DNA of 64,000 nucleotides, from the NCBI RefSeq assembly GCF_001428245.1, contig NZ_LMRV01000031.1:40666-104665 (forward strand). The letters are read 5' to 3'. This document shows positions 46,754 to 54,643 of the stretch, piece after piece. The translations under genes were made by a program, and so were the position numbers. This DNA comes from Paenibacillus sp. Soil522 (lineage in GTDB: Bacteria > Bacillota > Bacilli > Paenibacillales > Paenibacillaceae). The notes under the pieces were generated by a model. That model searched no databases. It worked only from the letters and a program-made list of their open reading frames with translations, and was not told where the DNA came from. Positions within the stretch are counted from its first letter, which is position 1, and every line of letters begins with the position of its first letter.

Positions 46754-47248
46754 TTAAGCGTGAGTAGGAACCTTCAGCAGCTTCTGGATATAGCTTTCGA
46801 TTTGCTCGGGCATATCTTTAGACCCGAAACGCTTCAGCACTTTACCGTTCTGGTCGACGAGGAACTTCGTGAAGTTCCATTTGATGGATTTCGAGCCGAG
46901 GAACCCGCGCGCTTCATTCGTAAGATGTTTGAACAGGGGATGCGCATTGCTGCCGTTCACATCGATTTTCGCATAGAGCGGGAACGACACTCCGAAGTTG
47001 ATTTCGCACGCCTCTGCCACTTGGCTGTCGTCGCTTAGCTCTTGATTGGCGAACTGTGAGGAAGGAAAGCCGAGTACGGAGAAGCCTTGCTTGCTGTACG
47101 TATCATGAAGCTTTTGGAGACCCTTGAACTGAGGCGCAAAGCCGCATTTGGTAGCTGTATTTACGATCAGCATAACCTTCCCTTTATAGGGGGCGAGCGT
47201 CTGCGATTCTCCCCGGATCGTCTTTACCTCAAAATGGTATAAGGACAT
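46754..47248 (-). CDS. bsaA: Glutathione peroxidase-like thiol peroxidase
   Basis: Cytoplasmic peroxidase of 164 residues in the glutathione peroxidase family (BsaA/YkuU-like), which in Bacillales reduces hydroperoxides using thioredoxin or bacillithiol. The peroxidatic Cys is in NTATKCGFAPQFKGL (Cys rather than selenocysteine), Gln and Trp of the catalytic triad are in GFPSSQFANQE and IKWNFTKFLVD. The second Cys in EACEINFGV is the resolving residue. The start chosen is ATG 47248, with GGAGGTT nine bases upstream. The promoter region shares a 12-base sequence with that of ohrR, so peroxide control through OhrR is likely. Confidence 0.92.
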   Translation of the reverse strand: MSLYHFEVKTIRGESQTLAPYKGKVMLIVNTATKCGFAPQFKGLQKLHDTYSKQGFSVLGFPSSQFANQELSDDSQVAEACEINFGVSFPLYAKIDVNGSNAHPLFKHLTNEARGFLGSKSIKWNFTKFLVDQNGKVLKRFGSKDMPEQIESYIQKLLKVPTHA

Positions 47249-47286
47249 AGGAACAACCTCCAATAACTGAATTTTATATTTTATAT

Positions 47287-47298
47287 AATTTAATTTTA
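47287..47298 (-). promoter_or_regulatory. OhrR operator-like element ahead of glutathione peroxidase gene
   Basis: TAAAATTAAATT on the minus strand, identical to the 12-mer at 48272-48283 in front of ohrR and similar to the AT-rich OhrR box (TACAATTAAATTGTA) of Bacillus. Confidence 0.5.
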
Positions 47299-47409
47299 CA
47301 CAATTTAAATGTGGGTGTCAAATCTAAGGCGAAAGCATCTGCCATAAAAACATGACATATCCCCCGAATGATGATCGCGCTGCAGATATATTAATCGAAT
47401 ACGAAAAAA

Positions 47410-47600
47410 ATAACAGGAAAAACTCCATCTAATTAACTCGCGTATAGGATCGCGCTTTAATTATCAGGAATTTCTCCCGCTAATTCAGCACATAAACCTT
47501 TAGTGTGATGAATCTCTTCAGATTACATGGAGGATTTCCTGCTAAATGCAGCGGTAAGGCGTATACAGGTAAAATTAACAGGAGCTTTTCCTGTTAATCA
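47410..47600. repeat. Four copies of a palindrome-like short repeat (TAACAGGA family)
   Basis: Copies at about 47411-47434, 47461-47486, 47523-47547 (inverted) and 47575-47599. Each has TAnCAGGA, a short A/T centre, CTCC or TCCT, and TAATT. The fourth is a nearly perfect palindrome, TTAACAGGAG with TTCCTGTTAA. The whole interval 47299-47754 has no gene. Confidence 0.55.
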
Positions 47601-47754
47601 TGCCGCGTGCTGCTGCTGTCTTGAATGATGGATGGCTCTCGACTCGCAGATAGAAAATCGATTCAACATGATATGTGGCTAAGGCAATGCAGAGAGGAAA
47701 GGGGCGTCTCGGAGGACTTTTCAGGCCTACTGGGACACCCTCGTATATTCGCGG

Positions 47755-48204
47755 TTATTCTTTGGCTGCGCCTTGCTGGATTCGGCGGAGAAACTGCTGC
47801 ATAAGCGCAAGCAGTGCAGCACCTTCTTCAGGCGTACCGTCAAGCTTGCAGGCAAGCTGATAAGGAATATCGAGCGCATTCTCCTTCAAGGCTCTGCCTT
47901 GCTCGGTCAGCTCGACCAGAACACTCCGTTCATCGTTGCGGTCGCGCGTACGGGTAATATGTCCGGCTGCTTCCAGCTTTTTGAGCAGAGGGGTCAAGGT
48001 GCCGGAATCGAGATACAGCTTGTTGCCAAGCGCGGTTACCGTTACATGATCCTGCTCCCACAGGGCGAGCATCGTGACGTATTGGGTATAGGTTAGATCA
48101 AGCTTTTCCAGCATTGGACGGTACAGCTTCGTAATCTCCCGGGAACAGGCATAAAAAGCGAAGCAGATTTGATTGTCCAGTTTTAATATTTCGTTGCTAT
48201 CCAT
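47755..48204 (-). CDS. ohrR: Organic hydroperoxide-sensing MarR-family repressor
   Basis: A 149-residue MarR-type repressor that senses organic peroxides. It matches Bacillus OhrR from the N-terminus: LKLDNQICFAFYACSREITKLYRP, with the reactive Cys at position 14; the winged helix contains LYLDSGTLTPLLKKLEAAGHITRTRDRNDERSVLVELTEQG. A second Cys (C20) is also present, close to the sensor. Its usual partner gene ohrA is not in the window, but the glutathione peroxidase gene 500 bases away on the same strand has a matching operator-like sequence. The ATG has GCGGAGGAC upstream. Confidence 0.92.
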   Translation of the reverse strand: MDSNEILKLDNQICFAFYACSREITKLYRPMLEKLDLTYTQYVTMLALWEQDHVTVTALGNKLYLDSGTLTPLLKKLEAAGHITRTRDRNDERSVLVELTEQGRALKENALDIPYQLACKLDGTPEEGAALLALMQQFLRRIQQGAAKE

Positions 48205-48271
48205 ATCGTTGTCCTCCGCGGGAAGGTGAATTTGTTAGTTTAGGCAAGTTGAGCATTATCGCTAAATTTAG

Positions 48272-48283
48272 TAAAATTAAATT
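48272..48283 (-). promoter_or_regulatory. OhrR operator-like element ahead of ohrR
   Basis: TAAAATTAAATT followed by GTGATAAATATAAT, in an AT-rich region 68 bases upstream of ohrR. It shares the 12-mer with the peroxidase promoter; autoregulation is expected. Confidence 0.5.
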
Positions 48284-48409
48284 GTGATAAATATAATATA
48301 ATGGAGATGGCAAAGGACTGTCAATGCGAGGGAATACGGAGTACCATTGAAGATAGAAGTCCAAGTATGCTATAGTTACTGCGTTTATTAAGGTGGAGGA
48401 GTGAGAGCG

Positions 48410-48646
48410 ATGTCCCATAACGCTGTTGAGGTTGCAGAGTGGATGCTGAGCGAGTTGAAGGAAAAAGGGATTTTGCATCAAAGCGCCGCCGTGGAGCATA
48501 TAAAGAGCCACTATGGCGAGTCGTTTATATATGTAAATGAGCACGGCAATCAATCGATCGATAAAGAAGTGAAGAAGGTATTCCGCAAGCTTCATAAAGG
48601 GAAAGCGGCATGGGAACGGGATGGCTTCTTCTGGGGCTGGAGTTAA
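48410..48646 (+). CDS. DUF6953-type small protein
   Basis: A 78-residue soluble protein found widely in Paenibacillus-like genomes. Sequence: MSHNAVEVAEWMLSELK at the start, the middle HIKSHYGESFIYVNEHGN and a basic C-terminal part KKVFRKLHKGKAAWERDGFFW. The fold looks like a small winged-helix-like unit and may bind nucleic acid. The start is ATG 48410 after GGAGGA; a GTG at 48401 overlaps that site. It is a single gene. Function unknown. Confidence 0.75.
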   Translation: MSHNAVEVAEWMLSELKEKGILHQSAAVEHIKSHYGESFIYVNEHGNQSIDKEVKKVFRKLHKGKAAWERDGFFWGWS

Positions 48647-48742
48647 TTTCGCTGCTCGGCGGCGGGCGTTACGGCAATCGATGGCTCCAGAGCCGGCTGA
48701 TTGCAGCGGATAACGCCCTTTTTACCGGTAATCACAACTCGT

Positions 48743-49149
48743 CTACTGCATGCATCCAATAATTAGACCGGCAATCGCGTACGAGACCAGATGGTAGCCT
48801 ATCGTAATGAAGTAAAGACCAAGCTTATGTCCTTCGAAGAGATAGTTCATGCCGATTTTGAGCGAAACGCTAATACCGATCAACAACCCGACGACTAATC
48901 CGGCTATCATCGTTGATTCATCCGCAAGCGTAAGCAATAGCGCCAAAATAAATGAACCGCCAAGCGCGGTCAAGGCTGTCAGCATATAAGTTATCGCCCC
49001 GCCGCCGGACATTTCATTCTTTGACAAGCCGCGATACTTCATCCACGCATTGCCTAACAAGATAGGGGAATACCATAAGAAGCCAAGCACCTCGTCGTTA
49101 CCGCAGCAAGCAGTACAGCTAAATAGTTTACGTCAGCCCAATGCACCAT
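48743..49149 (-). pseudogene. DUF1761-type membrane protein with N-terminal frameshift
   Basis: A small membrane protein (about 135 codons, four hydrophobic segments) of the DUF1761 family. From ATG 49149 (AAAGGAGGA upstream) the frame gives MVHWADVNYLAVLLAAVTT; the rest, VLGFLWYSPILLGNAWMKYRG to the stop, is in another frame beginning near 49092. One base is missing after the codons for AVTT. Restoring it would give the family N-terminus NYLAVLLAAV...VLGFLWYSP. Sequencing error is quite possible. The function of the family is unknown. Confidence 0.7.
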
Positions 49150-49241
49150 CCGCTTATTCCTCCTTTAATTAGCCAAGCCTCCTCATATTATCAGAAAAAG
49201 AGATCTTCTCGTTAGCATAATGTCCAATTTTGATGAAGAAC

Positions 49242-49276
49242 TTGACAAAGATAACTGTAACTATTAAACTTACAGT
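49242..49276 (+). promoter_or_regulatory. Promoter with overlapping CTGTAA/TTACAG inverted repeat
   Basis: TTGACA (49242-49247), 17 bases, TAAACT (49265-49270). CTGTAA (49255-49260) and TTACAG (49270-49275) flank the -10 box; more TTACAG copies occur at 49332 and 49363. Drives the IDEAL-domain gene, with a leader of about 125 bases. Confidence 0.5.
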
Positions 49277-49402
49277 ATGGAAGTCACCAACAAGACGGCG
49301 CTTGAATTCGAATGAGTTTCGTCTACTTTTTTACAGTAAATGTACTGGAAAAAGTTACAGTTAAACGGGTATCTAACTAATAGGGACAGGTGGTGTTGGA
49401 AG

Positions 49403-49771
49403 ATGAAATTCAACATAAGCGACTGGGTGCAAGGTAAAACGAAAGATGGCGAGCTTATTCACGGATTTGTCGAGACGGTCGATATTTTGCAAGGCTTCGT
49501 AACCGTCAATGTTGTAAAGTCAGATAACGAGGAAGTCATAGGGAAAATCGTTGCGGTTCGTTCATCCTGGCTCAAAAACGTATCCGACATTTCACTAGAC
49601 GATGCCCAGGTTTTTCAAAATACAATCGACTTGGCATTAGATACATGGGATGAGGCTTGGTTTATGGAGCTGACGAATGCGCAGAAAGCAAGCAGGAACG
49701 AAGCGGCCCAAGCGGGCGACCGTTCAAACCTATATTCATTTCCTGCAAACCGGCTAGGCCGATCTGCTTGA
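49403..49771 (+). CDS. IDEAL-domain protein
   Basis: A 122-residue cytoplasmic protein. The N-terminal part (about 1-60, MKFNISDWVQGKTKDGELIHGFVE) looks like a small beta barrel; the C-terminal part contains the IDEAL motif (NTIDLALDTWDEAWFMELT), a short helix pair found in Bacillales proteins such as ComK-interacting or ClpP-adaptor-like proteins. ATG 49403 was chosen as the first Met of the conserved part, with AGGTGG about ten bases upstream. It ends at a strong terminator. Its exact role is unknown. Confidence 0.75.
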   Translation: MKFNISDWVQGKTKDGELIHGFVETVDILQGFVTVNVVKSDNEEVIGKIVAVRSSWLKNVSDISLDDAQVFQNTIDLALDTWDEAWFMELTNAQKASRNEAAQAGDRSNLYSFPANRLGRSA

Positions 49772-49811
49772 TAATAAGCGGTTTCGATCATAGAGCATAA
49801 TAGCAACGAGC

Positions 49812-49851
49812 AAAAGGATGATGCCATGCGATCCATGGTATCATCCTTTTT
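49812..49851. terminator. Bidirectional intrinsic terminator
   Basis: Stem AAAAGGATGAT... / ...ATCATCCTTTT followed by T, between convergent genes. The complementary A run serves the minus strand. Confidence 0.85.
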
Positions 49852-49904
49852 TTGCATCCGAAGGGGTATAAAAACAGGCGTATCCATTCAAAATGAAGGG
49901 GACG

Positions 49905-50885
49905 TTACTTGACCTGCAGCCCAATCCCGAGCGCTATCGCACGCTCAACGAAATAATCTGCCGCCGCCATATCGAACACCGCCATACCCATTGGGCAAAA
50001 TAATACTGGCTCCGTGCTGGCGAAGGCGGCCAATGCGCCGCGGCATACGACATCGCTTAAGGACCGGGTCTGGGCCTTGCTTAAGCCTCGTTCAATGTGC
50101 AGCAGCTCGATGTCGGTATTTTCGCGGCAAACCTCCTCCCAATCGTCGACGATAACCGCGTTAATGCCGCTTAAGGCAGCCGGGGTGTAATCCCGTAAGG
50201 ACACATCAAGCAGAAGGCTGCCTGCGGCAGGAGGGATATCAATATAACGCTGGTTGCTCACCGTACATGTAATAATGAGATCGCACTCGGTATATAATTG
50301 CTGCCAGCTGCTCGCGAGCCGGGTACGGCTGCGCAGGTCGTTGTCCGCCCCGGTGAAATCAAGCTCGCAGCCCCGTATATCATACACATACACATTCTCC
50401 AAGCGTTCCCCGAACAGCTGACAGCACATATCGTAATGAAGCCGGCCCACAGGCCCGAAGCCGATGATCCCAAGCTTTAAACGTCTTTCCGCACCTTGCG
50501 CCGCCAGGTAATGACGGATGAGAAGACCGCTTACCGCAGCCGTTCGGGCGGCGCTTGGCAGCGGCGTATTGAGCATCGCGTAAGGGATGCCAGTCTCAGC
50601 GTTGTTTAGCAGCGTGACGCTGTGTGCACGCGGCAAGCCGGCGTCGATATTGCCCGGAAAGCTGGCTATCCATTTAATGCCGGCCGTCTGCACGGCGCCG
50701 CCGACATAAGCGGGCATGGCGATGATTCGGTTAGCCGGATTACGGTAGCGCAAGTAAGGCTTTATCGGCTGCGCATAATCACCCGAATCGATGATCCGCA
50801 CCGCGGCCTCCATGCTGTCGACAAGCTCTCCCCAGTGCAGACCGATGGCGCGAATATGCTTATCGCCGAGATATAGCACGGGCAT
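49905..50885 (-). CDS. sbnB: N-((2S)-2-amino-2-carboxyethyl)-L-glutamate dehydrogenase (SbnB)
   Basis: NAD-dependent enzyme of the ornithine cyclodeaminase/mu-crystallin family, 326 residues. With SbnA it makes L-2,3-diaminopropionate: it oxidises the SbnA product to L-Dap and 2-oxoglutarate. Rossmann motif GIIGFGPVGRLHYDMC, family segments AGIKWIASFPGN, PAARTAAVSG and DVSLRDYTP are present. It lies 50 bases downstream of sbnA in the same operon. In Staphylococcus these genes belong to the staphyloferrin B cluster and in others to NRPS clusters; no NRPS or NIS synthetase is near here. An ornithine cyclodeaminase is the alternative without context. Confidence 0.88.
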   Translation of the reverse strand: MPVLYLGDKHIRAIGLHWGELVDSMEAAVRIIDSGDYAQPIKPYLRYRNPANRIIAMPAYVGGAVQTAGIKWIASFPGNIDAGLPRAHSVTLLNNAETGIPYAMLNTPLPSAARTAAVSGLLIRHYLAAQGAERRLKLGIIGFGPVGRLHYDMCCQLFGERLENVYVYDIRGCELDFTGADNDLRSRTRLASSWQQLYTECDLIITCTVSNQRYIDIPPAAGSLLLDVSLRDYTPAALSGINAVIVDDWEEVCRENTDIELLHIERGLSKAQTRSLSDVVCRGALAAFASTEPVLFCPMGMAVFDMAAADYFVERAIALGIGLQVK

Positions 50886-50935
50886 TGTCCTCTCTAGTAT
50901 AGATTTTAATTGCTTTTGACGGCTCTATGCCAAAA

Positions 50936-51922
50936 TCAGGATTTGGCATCCGCTCCATCAGAATTATAGCGGTACCCGCCGAATTGCTGCTCTACCCATT
51001 CATCGCAAAACACCGTATCCATATAACGCTCGCCCCGGTCATGCAAAATAACGGCGCATACCGAGTCATCCGGCAGCTCATGCAGGATCGACTTCAAGGC
51101 ATGGATAACCGCGCCGGAGGAGGGGCCAACTAGGAGCGATTCGTGTTTTACAAGCAGCCTGCAGCCGGCAACCATGTCCTGATCGGCGACTTTAATGGCA
51201 TGGTCCATAAACCTCGTTTGTCCAAATGGGGGGATAATCCCGGTTCCGAGGCCGGGAAATCGCCGATTGCCGTTCGTTCCTCCAAAAATAACGCTGCCCT
51301 CCGCATCAACGGCAACCACCTTCGTGGAAAGCTTGTGATCCCGGACATACTTTGCGCATCCGAGCATCGTGCCGCAGGTGCTGACTCCGCCGACTACGTA
51401 ATCGACATGGCCCAGTTCTTCGATGATTTCACGCATCGTTCCGTCATAATGGGACAAGTAGTTGTTTTTATTCGCATATTGGTTCGGCCAGAAGCTATTT
51501 GGCGTGCGGGCCAGCAGCTGCTGGACCCGGTTCAGTCTTGCTGGCAAAAACTCCCCTGTCTCCGGATCCGCTTCTTCGACGAGATCGATTTTGGCGCCAT
51601 AAGCGCGCATAATCCGAATGTTCTGCTTCGTCGCTTTCGGATCGATGACGCTGATGAAGCCCATGCCCAGATAGGAACAGATGGCTGCAAGGCTGATCGC
51701 CATATTGCCGGAACTGGACTCAATGATGACGGAACCGGGACCGATTATGCCTTCTTCCCACGCTCCGTTAATAATTCGCGCGGCTGACCGGTCTTTTGCG
51801 CTGCCTCCCGGGTTAAGCAATTCGAGTTTGGCAAACACTTTGATTCCGCGATCGTTCGTGAACAGCTTCGACAGCTGAACGAGAGGCGTATTCCCGATGA
51901 TAGACAACAAATTTTTCTCCAT
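50936..51922 (-). CDS. sbnA: N-((2S)-2-amino-2-carboxyethyl)-L-glutamate synthase (SbnA)
   Basis: PLP enzyme of the cysteine synthase fold, 328 residues. It joins O-phosphoserine and glutamate, giving the precursor of L-2,3-diaminopropionate. PLP lysine in NPGGSAKDRSA, substrate loop ESSSGNMAIS (SSSGN in place of the TSGNT of CysK, as in SbnA), phosphate loop GGVSTCGTM, and the ending VILHDRGERYMDTVF typical of SbnA. It starts 14 bases after the ligase gene and precedes sbnB. AAGGGGAACG lies upstream. The pair makes Dap from primary metabolites. Confidence 0.9.
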   Translation of the reverse strand: MEKNLLSIIGNTPLVQLSKLFTNDRGIKVFAKLELLNPGGSAKDRSAARIINGAWEEGIIGPGSVIIESSSGNMAISLAAICSYLGMGFISVIDPKATKQNIRIMRAYGAKIDLVEEADPETGEFLPARLNRVQQLLARTPNSFWPNQYANKNNYLSHYDGTMREIIEELGHVDYVVGGVSTCGTMLGCAKYVRDHKLSTKVVAVDAEGSVIFGGTNGNRRFPGLGTGIIPPFGQTRFMDHAIKVADQDMVAGCRLLVKHESLLVGPSSGAVIHALKSILHELPDDSVCAVILHDRGERYMDTVFCDEWVEQQFGGYRYNSDGADAKS

Positions 51923-51936
51923 AGGCTTCGTTCCCC

Positions 51937-53175
51937 TTAGAAATAAATTTTTTTGGATTTCACCGCCCCGCGCTCTAGCTGTTCGTTTTCCGCTGCGCGT
52001 GTCACTGTAACGCCTTCAAGCATGCGGTTTTGAATCATTTGTCCGATCTCACCAATTTTATGCTCGATAGCATGCTGAATATGAACAAGCATCTCATTTC
52101 TTAACGATTTACTTCGAATATGGACGGACAGCTTGTTATGGCGCAGTCTCACGCGAAGCTCGGCATCGCCCACGAATTGGTTCACGACGCTTTCGATGTC
52201 ATATAAGCTAATTTTCTCGCCATGCTTCAGATCCGTGCCGATTCTCTTGGATATACAGCGGAAGCATTGCCTTTCCCGGCCGTCCACCTGGATCGTTTGA
52301 AAATCCCGAACCACGTCATAGGTAACGTATCGGATGGCCGGGAACAGCGTGCGCACATAAGAGGTCAGCACGAGTACGGCTTCGTTAGCTTGAAGAGGCT
52401 CGAACCGGTCATCAATTTGCTCCGACGGCAGGGCTTCGGCATGAATGCCGTCCGCGATCATATATAGTCCGAGCTCGTGAGAGTAAGAGGCGATAGCGCC
52501 GATCTCAATTGAGCCGTATGTGTCCAAAATATCCTTAGGCTCAATCCTGAACCGGGCGGCAATGTTAGACTGCCAATCAAGCGGGGCGATTTCGCCGACA
52601 AGTATTATTTTTCTGATGCCAAAATGCTGCGGCTCCCCTGAAGCGGAAACGAGAGCGTCCAAAATCGACGGCATCGTATAGAGAAGCTCGGGCCGGAAGG
52701 AATCCAGCCTCGCGATATGCTCTTCGATCGGCAGTGCGTAGGACAGAGAGTCCGCCTGCAAGCCAAGCCGGCTGAAGATCGTCATTGCCGTGCTGGCCGC
52801 ATGTCCGGTGCCCATATCGGCAAGCGCTTTGCGGATCACAGCCGGATGCTGCTGTAACGAGCCGTCAGCCGTCAGCCACTCCCGAAAGGAAGCAGTCTTC
52901 GCAGCGATATAGCTCTCATCGTCCTCCTCTGAGTAATAGATCGCCTTGCGGATGCCGGACGAGGTACCGGAGGTTCTGTATACAGATAATCCGGCCTCGG
53001 TTCTGGCCTCCCGGGTGAAATAGTGCTTCTCCAGAATTTCTGATGTAATGAGCGGCAGCTCAGCAAGCTCGCATGCTTGCGGATTTATTTCGCGCATTGC
53101 AAGAAGAGCGCCGTACCAAGGGTGAAGCTGGCAAATACGATCGATTTGCTGCTGAATTAGAGTCAATGACGACAT
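51937..53175 (-). CDS. PaaK-like adenylate-forming ligase of the Dap operon
   Basis: A 412-residue adenylate-forming (ANL) enzyme related to phenylacetate-CoA ligase and other small PaaK-like proteins. The A3 phosphate loop is VYRTSGTSSGIRKAIYY, the A5 motif is LDTYGSIEIGAIAS, the hinge region RYVTYDVVRDF precedes a smaller C-terminal domain with DIESVVNQFVGDAELRV, and a final lysine (ERGAVKSKKIYF) fits the catalytic Lys. It is the first gene of the operon with sbnA and sbnB. It may activate an acid for joining to diaminopropionate, or Dap itself. No carrier protein gene is visible. ATG with AGGAGG upstream. Confidence 0.8.
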   Translation of the reverse strand: MSSLTLIQQQIDRICQLHPWYGALLAMREINPQACELAELPLITSEILEKHYFTREARTEAGLSVYRTSGTSSGIRKAIYYSEEDDESYIAAKTASFREWLTADGSLQQHPAVIRKALADMGTGHAASTAMTIFSRLGLQADSLSYALPIEEHIARLDSFRPELLYTMPSILDALVSASGEPQHFGIRKIILVGEIAPLDWQSNIAARFRIEPKDILDTYGSIEIGAIASYSHELGLYMIADGIHAEALPSEQIDDRFEPLQANEAVLVLTSYVRTLFPAIRYVTYDVVRDFQTIQVDGRERQCFRCISKRIGTDLKHGEKISLYDIESVVNQFVGDAELRVRLRHNKLSVHIRSKSLRNEMLVHIQHAIEHKIGEIGQMIQNRMLEGVTVTRAAENEQLERGAVKSKKIYF

Positions 53176-53334
53176 TCGCGCTGAGCCTCCTAAAGAAAAA
53201 CGTCATGGATGAATGCGTTACTTAAGCATATGTCGCTTGCGCCTGCAGGTTCGGTTATGCCGGCAGCTGCCTAAATCCATTTCGCAAAATGTTCGTATGC
53301 TAATAGGAGCGGGAAAGTGAAAGGAAGGGATTTG

Positions 53335-54240
53335 ATGAGAAAGATGCATGCAAAGGCGTTGATTGTAAATAAACCCATGCTCAACCCCAGTCTAAACCTC
53401 AGTCTCAACCCCAGTCTCAACCCCAGCCAAAGCCCAAGCCGCGGCCGCAGCAAAACCGATAAATGGACAAAGACGGAATTATTGCAGGGCGATCCGGAGC
53501 TCAAGAAGCATTTGCCCCCGGCACAAATGTTGACGGAGAGCGGTTTGCGGGAGATGCTGCAGCAGTGCGGAATGGTGTACGTTAAGCCGATACGGGGGTC
53601 GCAAGGACGCGGCGTGATGAAGGTGGAGATGATCGAGGCGAAGGCGGCGGGCCGTCCCGTGCGGATTTATGCCTACCAGCTTGGCGAGAAAAAGCGGGCC
53701 TTCCCCGTTTATAAATCGTTTTACCGGTCCATGTTGAACAATGCGCAGGGGAAGGTCTATTTAGTCCAGAAGGGCATTCAGCTGCTAAAGCATAAAGGAC
53801 GTCCCTTTGATATTCGTCTCGTCGTGCAGCGGGCGCCTCGCGGAGGCTGGAAAGCGACCGCAACGGTGGGCAGAGTGGCTCATCCCCGCAAGATCGTAAC
53901 GAACGGCAGTCAAGGCGGAACCATTTACCCGACGGCGTACTTGCTGAGGAGCTATACGAATGAGACCGGGCGGCTGCGGCTGCTGAAGCAAATGGATCAG
54001 CTCGGTGTCCGCACGGCGCAGCGGCTCAGTCTTGTCTATCCCGGCATCGTGGAGCTTGGACTCGACATTGCCCTCGACCAACAGCTGAAGCCTTGGATAC
54101 TTGAGGTGAACAACAGGCCTGATCATTGTCCGTTTACACTGCTCGAAGATCAATCGATGCTCCGCAGGATCATACGCTACGGCAAAGCAAATGGGAAGAT
54201 TTACAGGCTGCGCTGCAAAAAAGCGAAGCGGGGGCTGTAG
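53335..54240 (+). CDS. YheC/YheD-type spore-coat ATP-grasp protein with low-complexity N-terminus
   Basis: A 301-residue protein. Residues about 1-14 are followed by a low-complexity stretch (about 15-40) of LNPS/LNLS units, encoded by 12-base tandem repeats (AGTCTCAACCCC, 53385-53440). The remainder is the YheC/YheD family ATP-grasp-like domain: YVKPIRGSQGRGVMKVE (ATP-binding Lys and glycine loop), RPFDIRLVVQRAPRGGWKATATVGRV, and LGLDIALDQQLKPWILEVNNRPD (metal-binding Glu/Asn). Family members are tied to spore coat. It is divergent from the Dap operon, so it might be its amide ligase, but this is a guess. ATG 53335 follows AAGGAAGGGA; a GTG at 53317 is the alternative. Confidence 0.82.
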   Translation: MRKMHAKALIVNKPMLNPSLNLSLNPSLNPSQSPSRGRSKTDKWTKTELLQGDPELKKHLPPAQMLTESGLREMLQQCGMVYVKPIRGSQGRGVMKVEMIEAKAAGRPVRIYAYQLGEKKRAFPVYKSFYRSMLNNAQGKVYLVQKGIQLLKHKGRPFDIRLVVQRAPRGGWKATATVGRVAHPRKIVTNGSQGGTIYPTAYLLRSYTNETGRLRLLKQMDQLGVRTAQRLSLVYPGIVELGLDIALDQQLKPWILEVNNRPDHCPFTLLEDQSMLRRIIRYGKANGKIYRLRCKKAKRGL

Positions 54241-54250
54241 CCCACAGCTT

Positions 54251-54590
54251 GTCGCTGTAAGCACGCATATGTGCTTACAGCGACGATGCAGCCTGAATTG
54301 GTGGGCTGAAAGTACAAATATGTGCTTATAGAGCGGATTCGGCGTGTGCGGAAGGTTGAAAGTTCGTTGTAAGCGCGAATATGCGCTTACAGCGACAAAG
54401 TAACCCGAGTTAGTAGTCTGTAAGCACAAATATGTGCTTTACAGAGCGGAATCGGCGTGTGCGGAAAGTTGGAGGTTCGCTGTAAGCGCGAATATGCACT
54501 TACAGCGATAAAGTAACCCGAGTTAGTAGTCTGAAAGCACAAATGTGTGATTATAGGCTGGTTTGGCGTGTGAGTAAGGTGGAAACTTCT
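54251..54590. repeat. Three tandem 113-base units with paired palindromes
   Basis: Equivalent points at 54256, 54368 and 54481 give a 112-113 base period. Each unit has two palindromes: the first, such as GTCGCTGTAAGCAC and its complement (54251-54284, perfect 14-base arms), the second of the type AAGCACA-AAT-ATGTGCTT. A conserved spacer (GTAACCCGAGTTAGTAGTCT) separates them. No gene on either strand is credible here. Confidence 0.75.
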
Positions 54591-54643
54591 GCAGAGACGG
54601 AGTTTTAACGATTTCGTCGCCAGAAGCGACTTGTTAGGAAGAC

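Noticed and set aside
49242..49276. GlnR/TnrA site ahead of the IDEAL-domain gene
   Set aside because: TGTAA and TTACA are separated by nine bases instead of the seven of the TGTNA-N7-TNACA consensus.
51143..51787. 214-codon open frame on the plus strand
   Set aside because: Lies wholly inside sbnA on the opposite strand and shows no domain or start signal.
53785..54429. 214-codon open frame on the minus strand over the palindromic repeats
   Set aside because: Half is antisense to the ATP-grasp gene, half runs through the tandem repeats; the apparent peptide repeats come from the DNA repeats.
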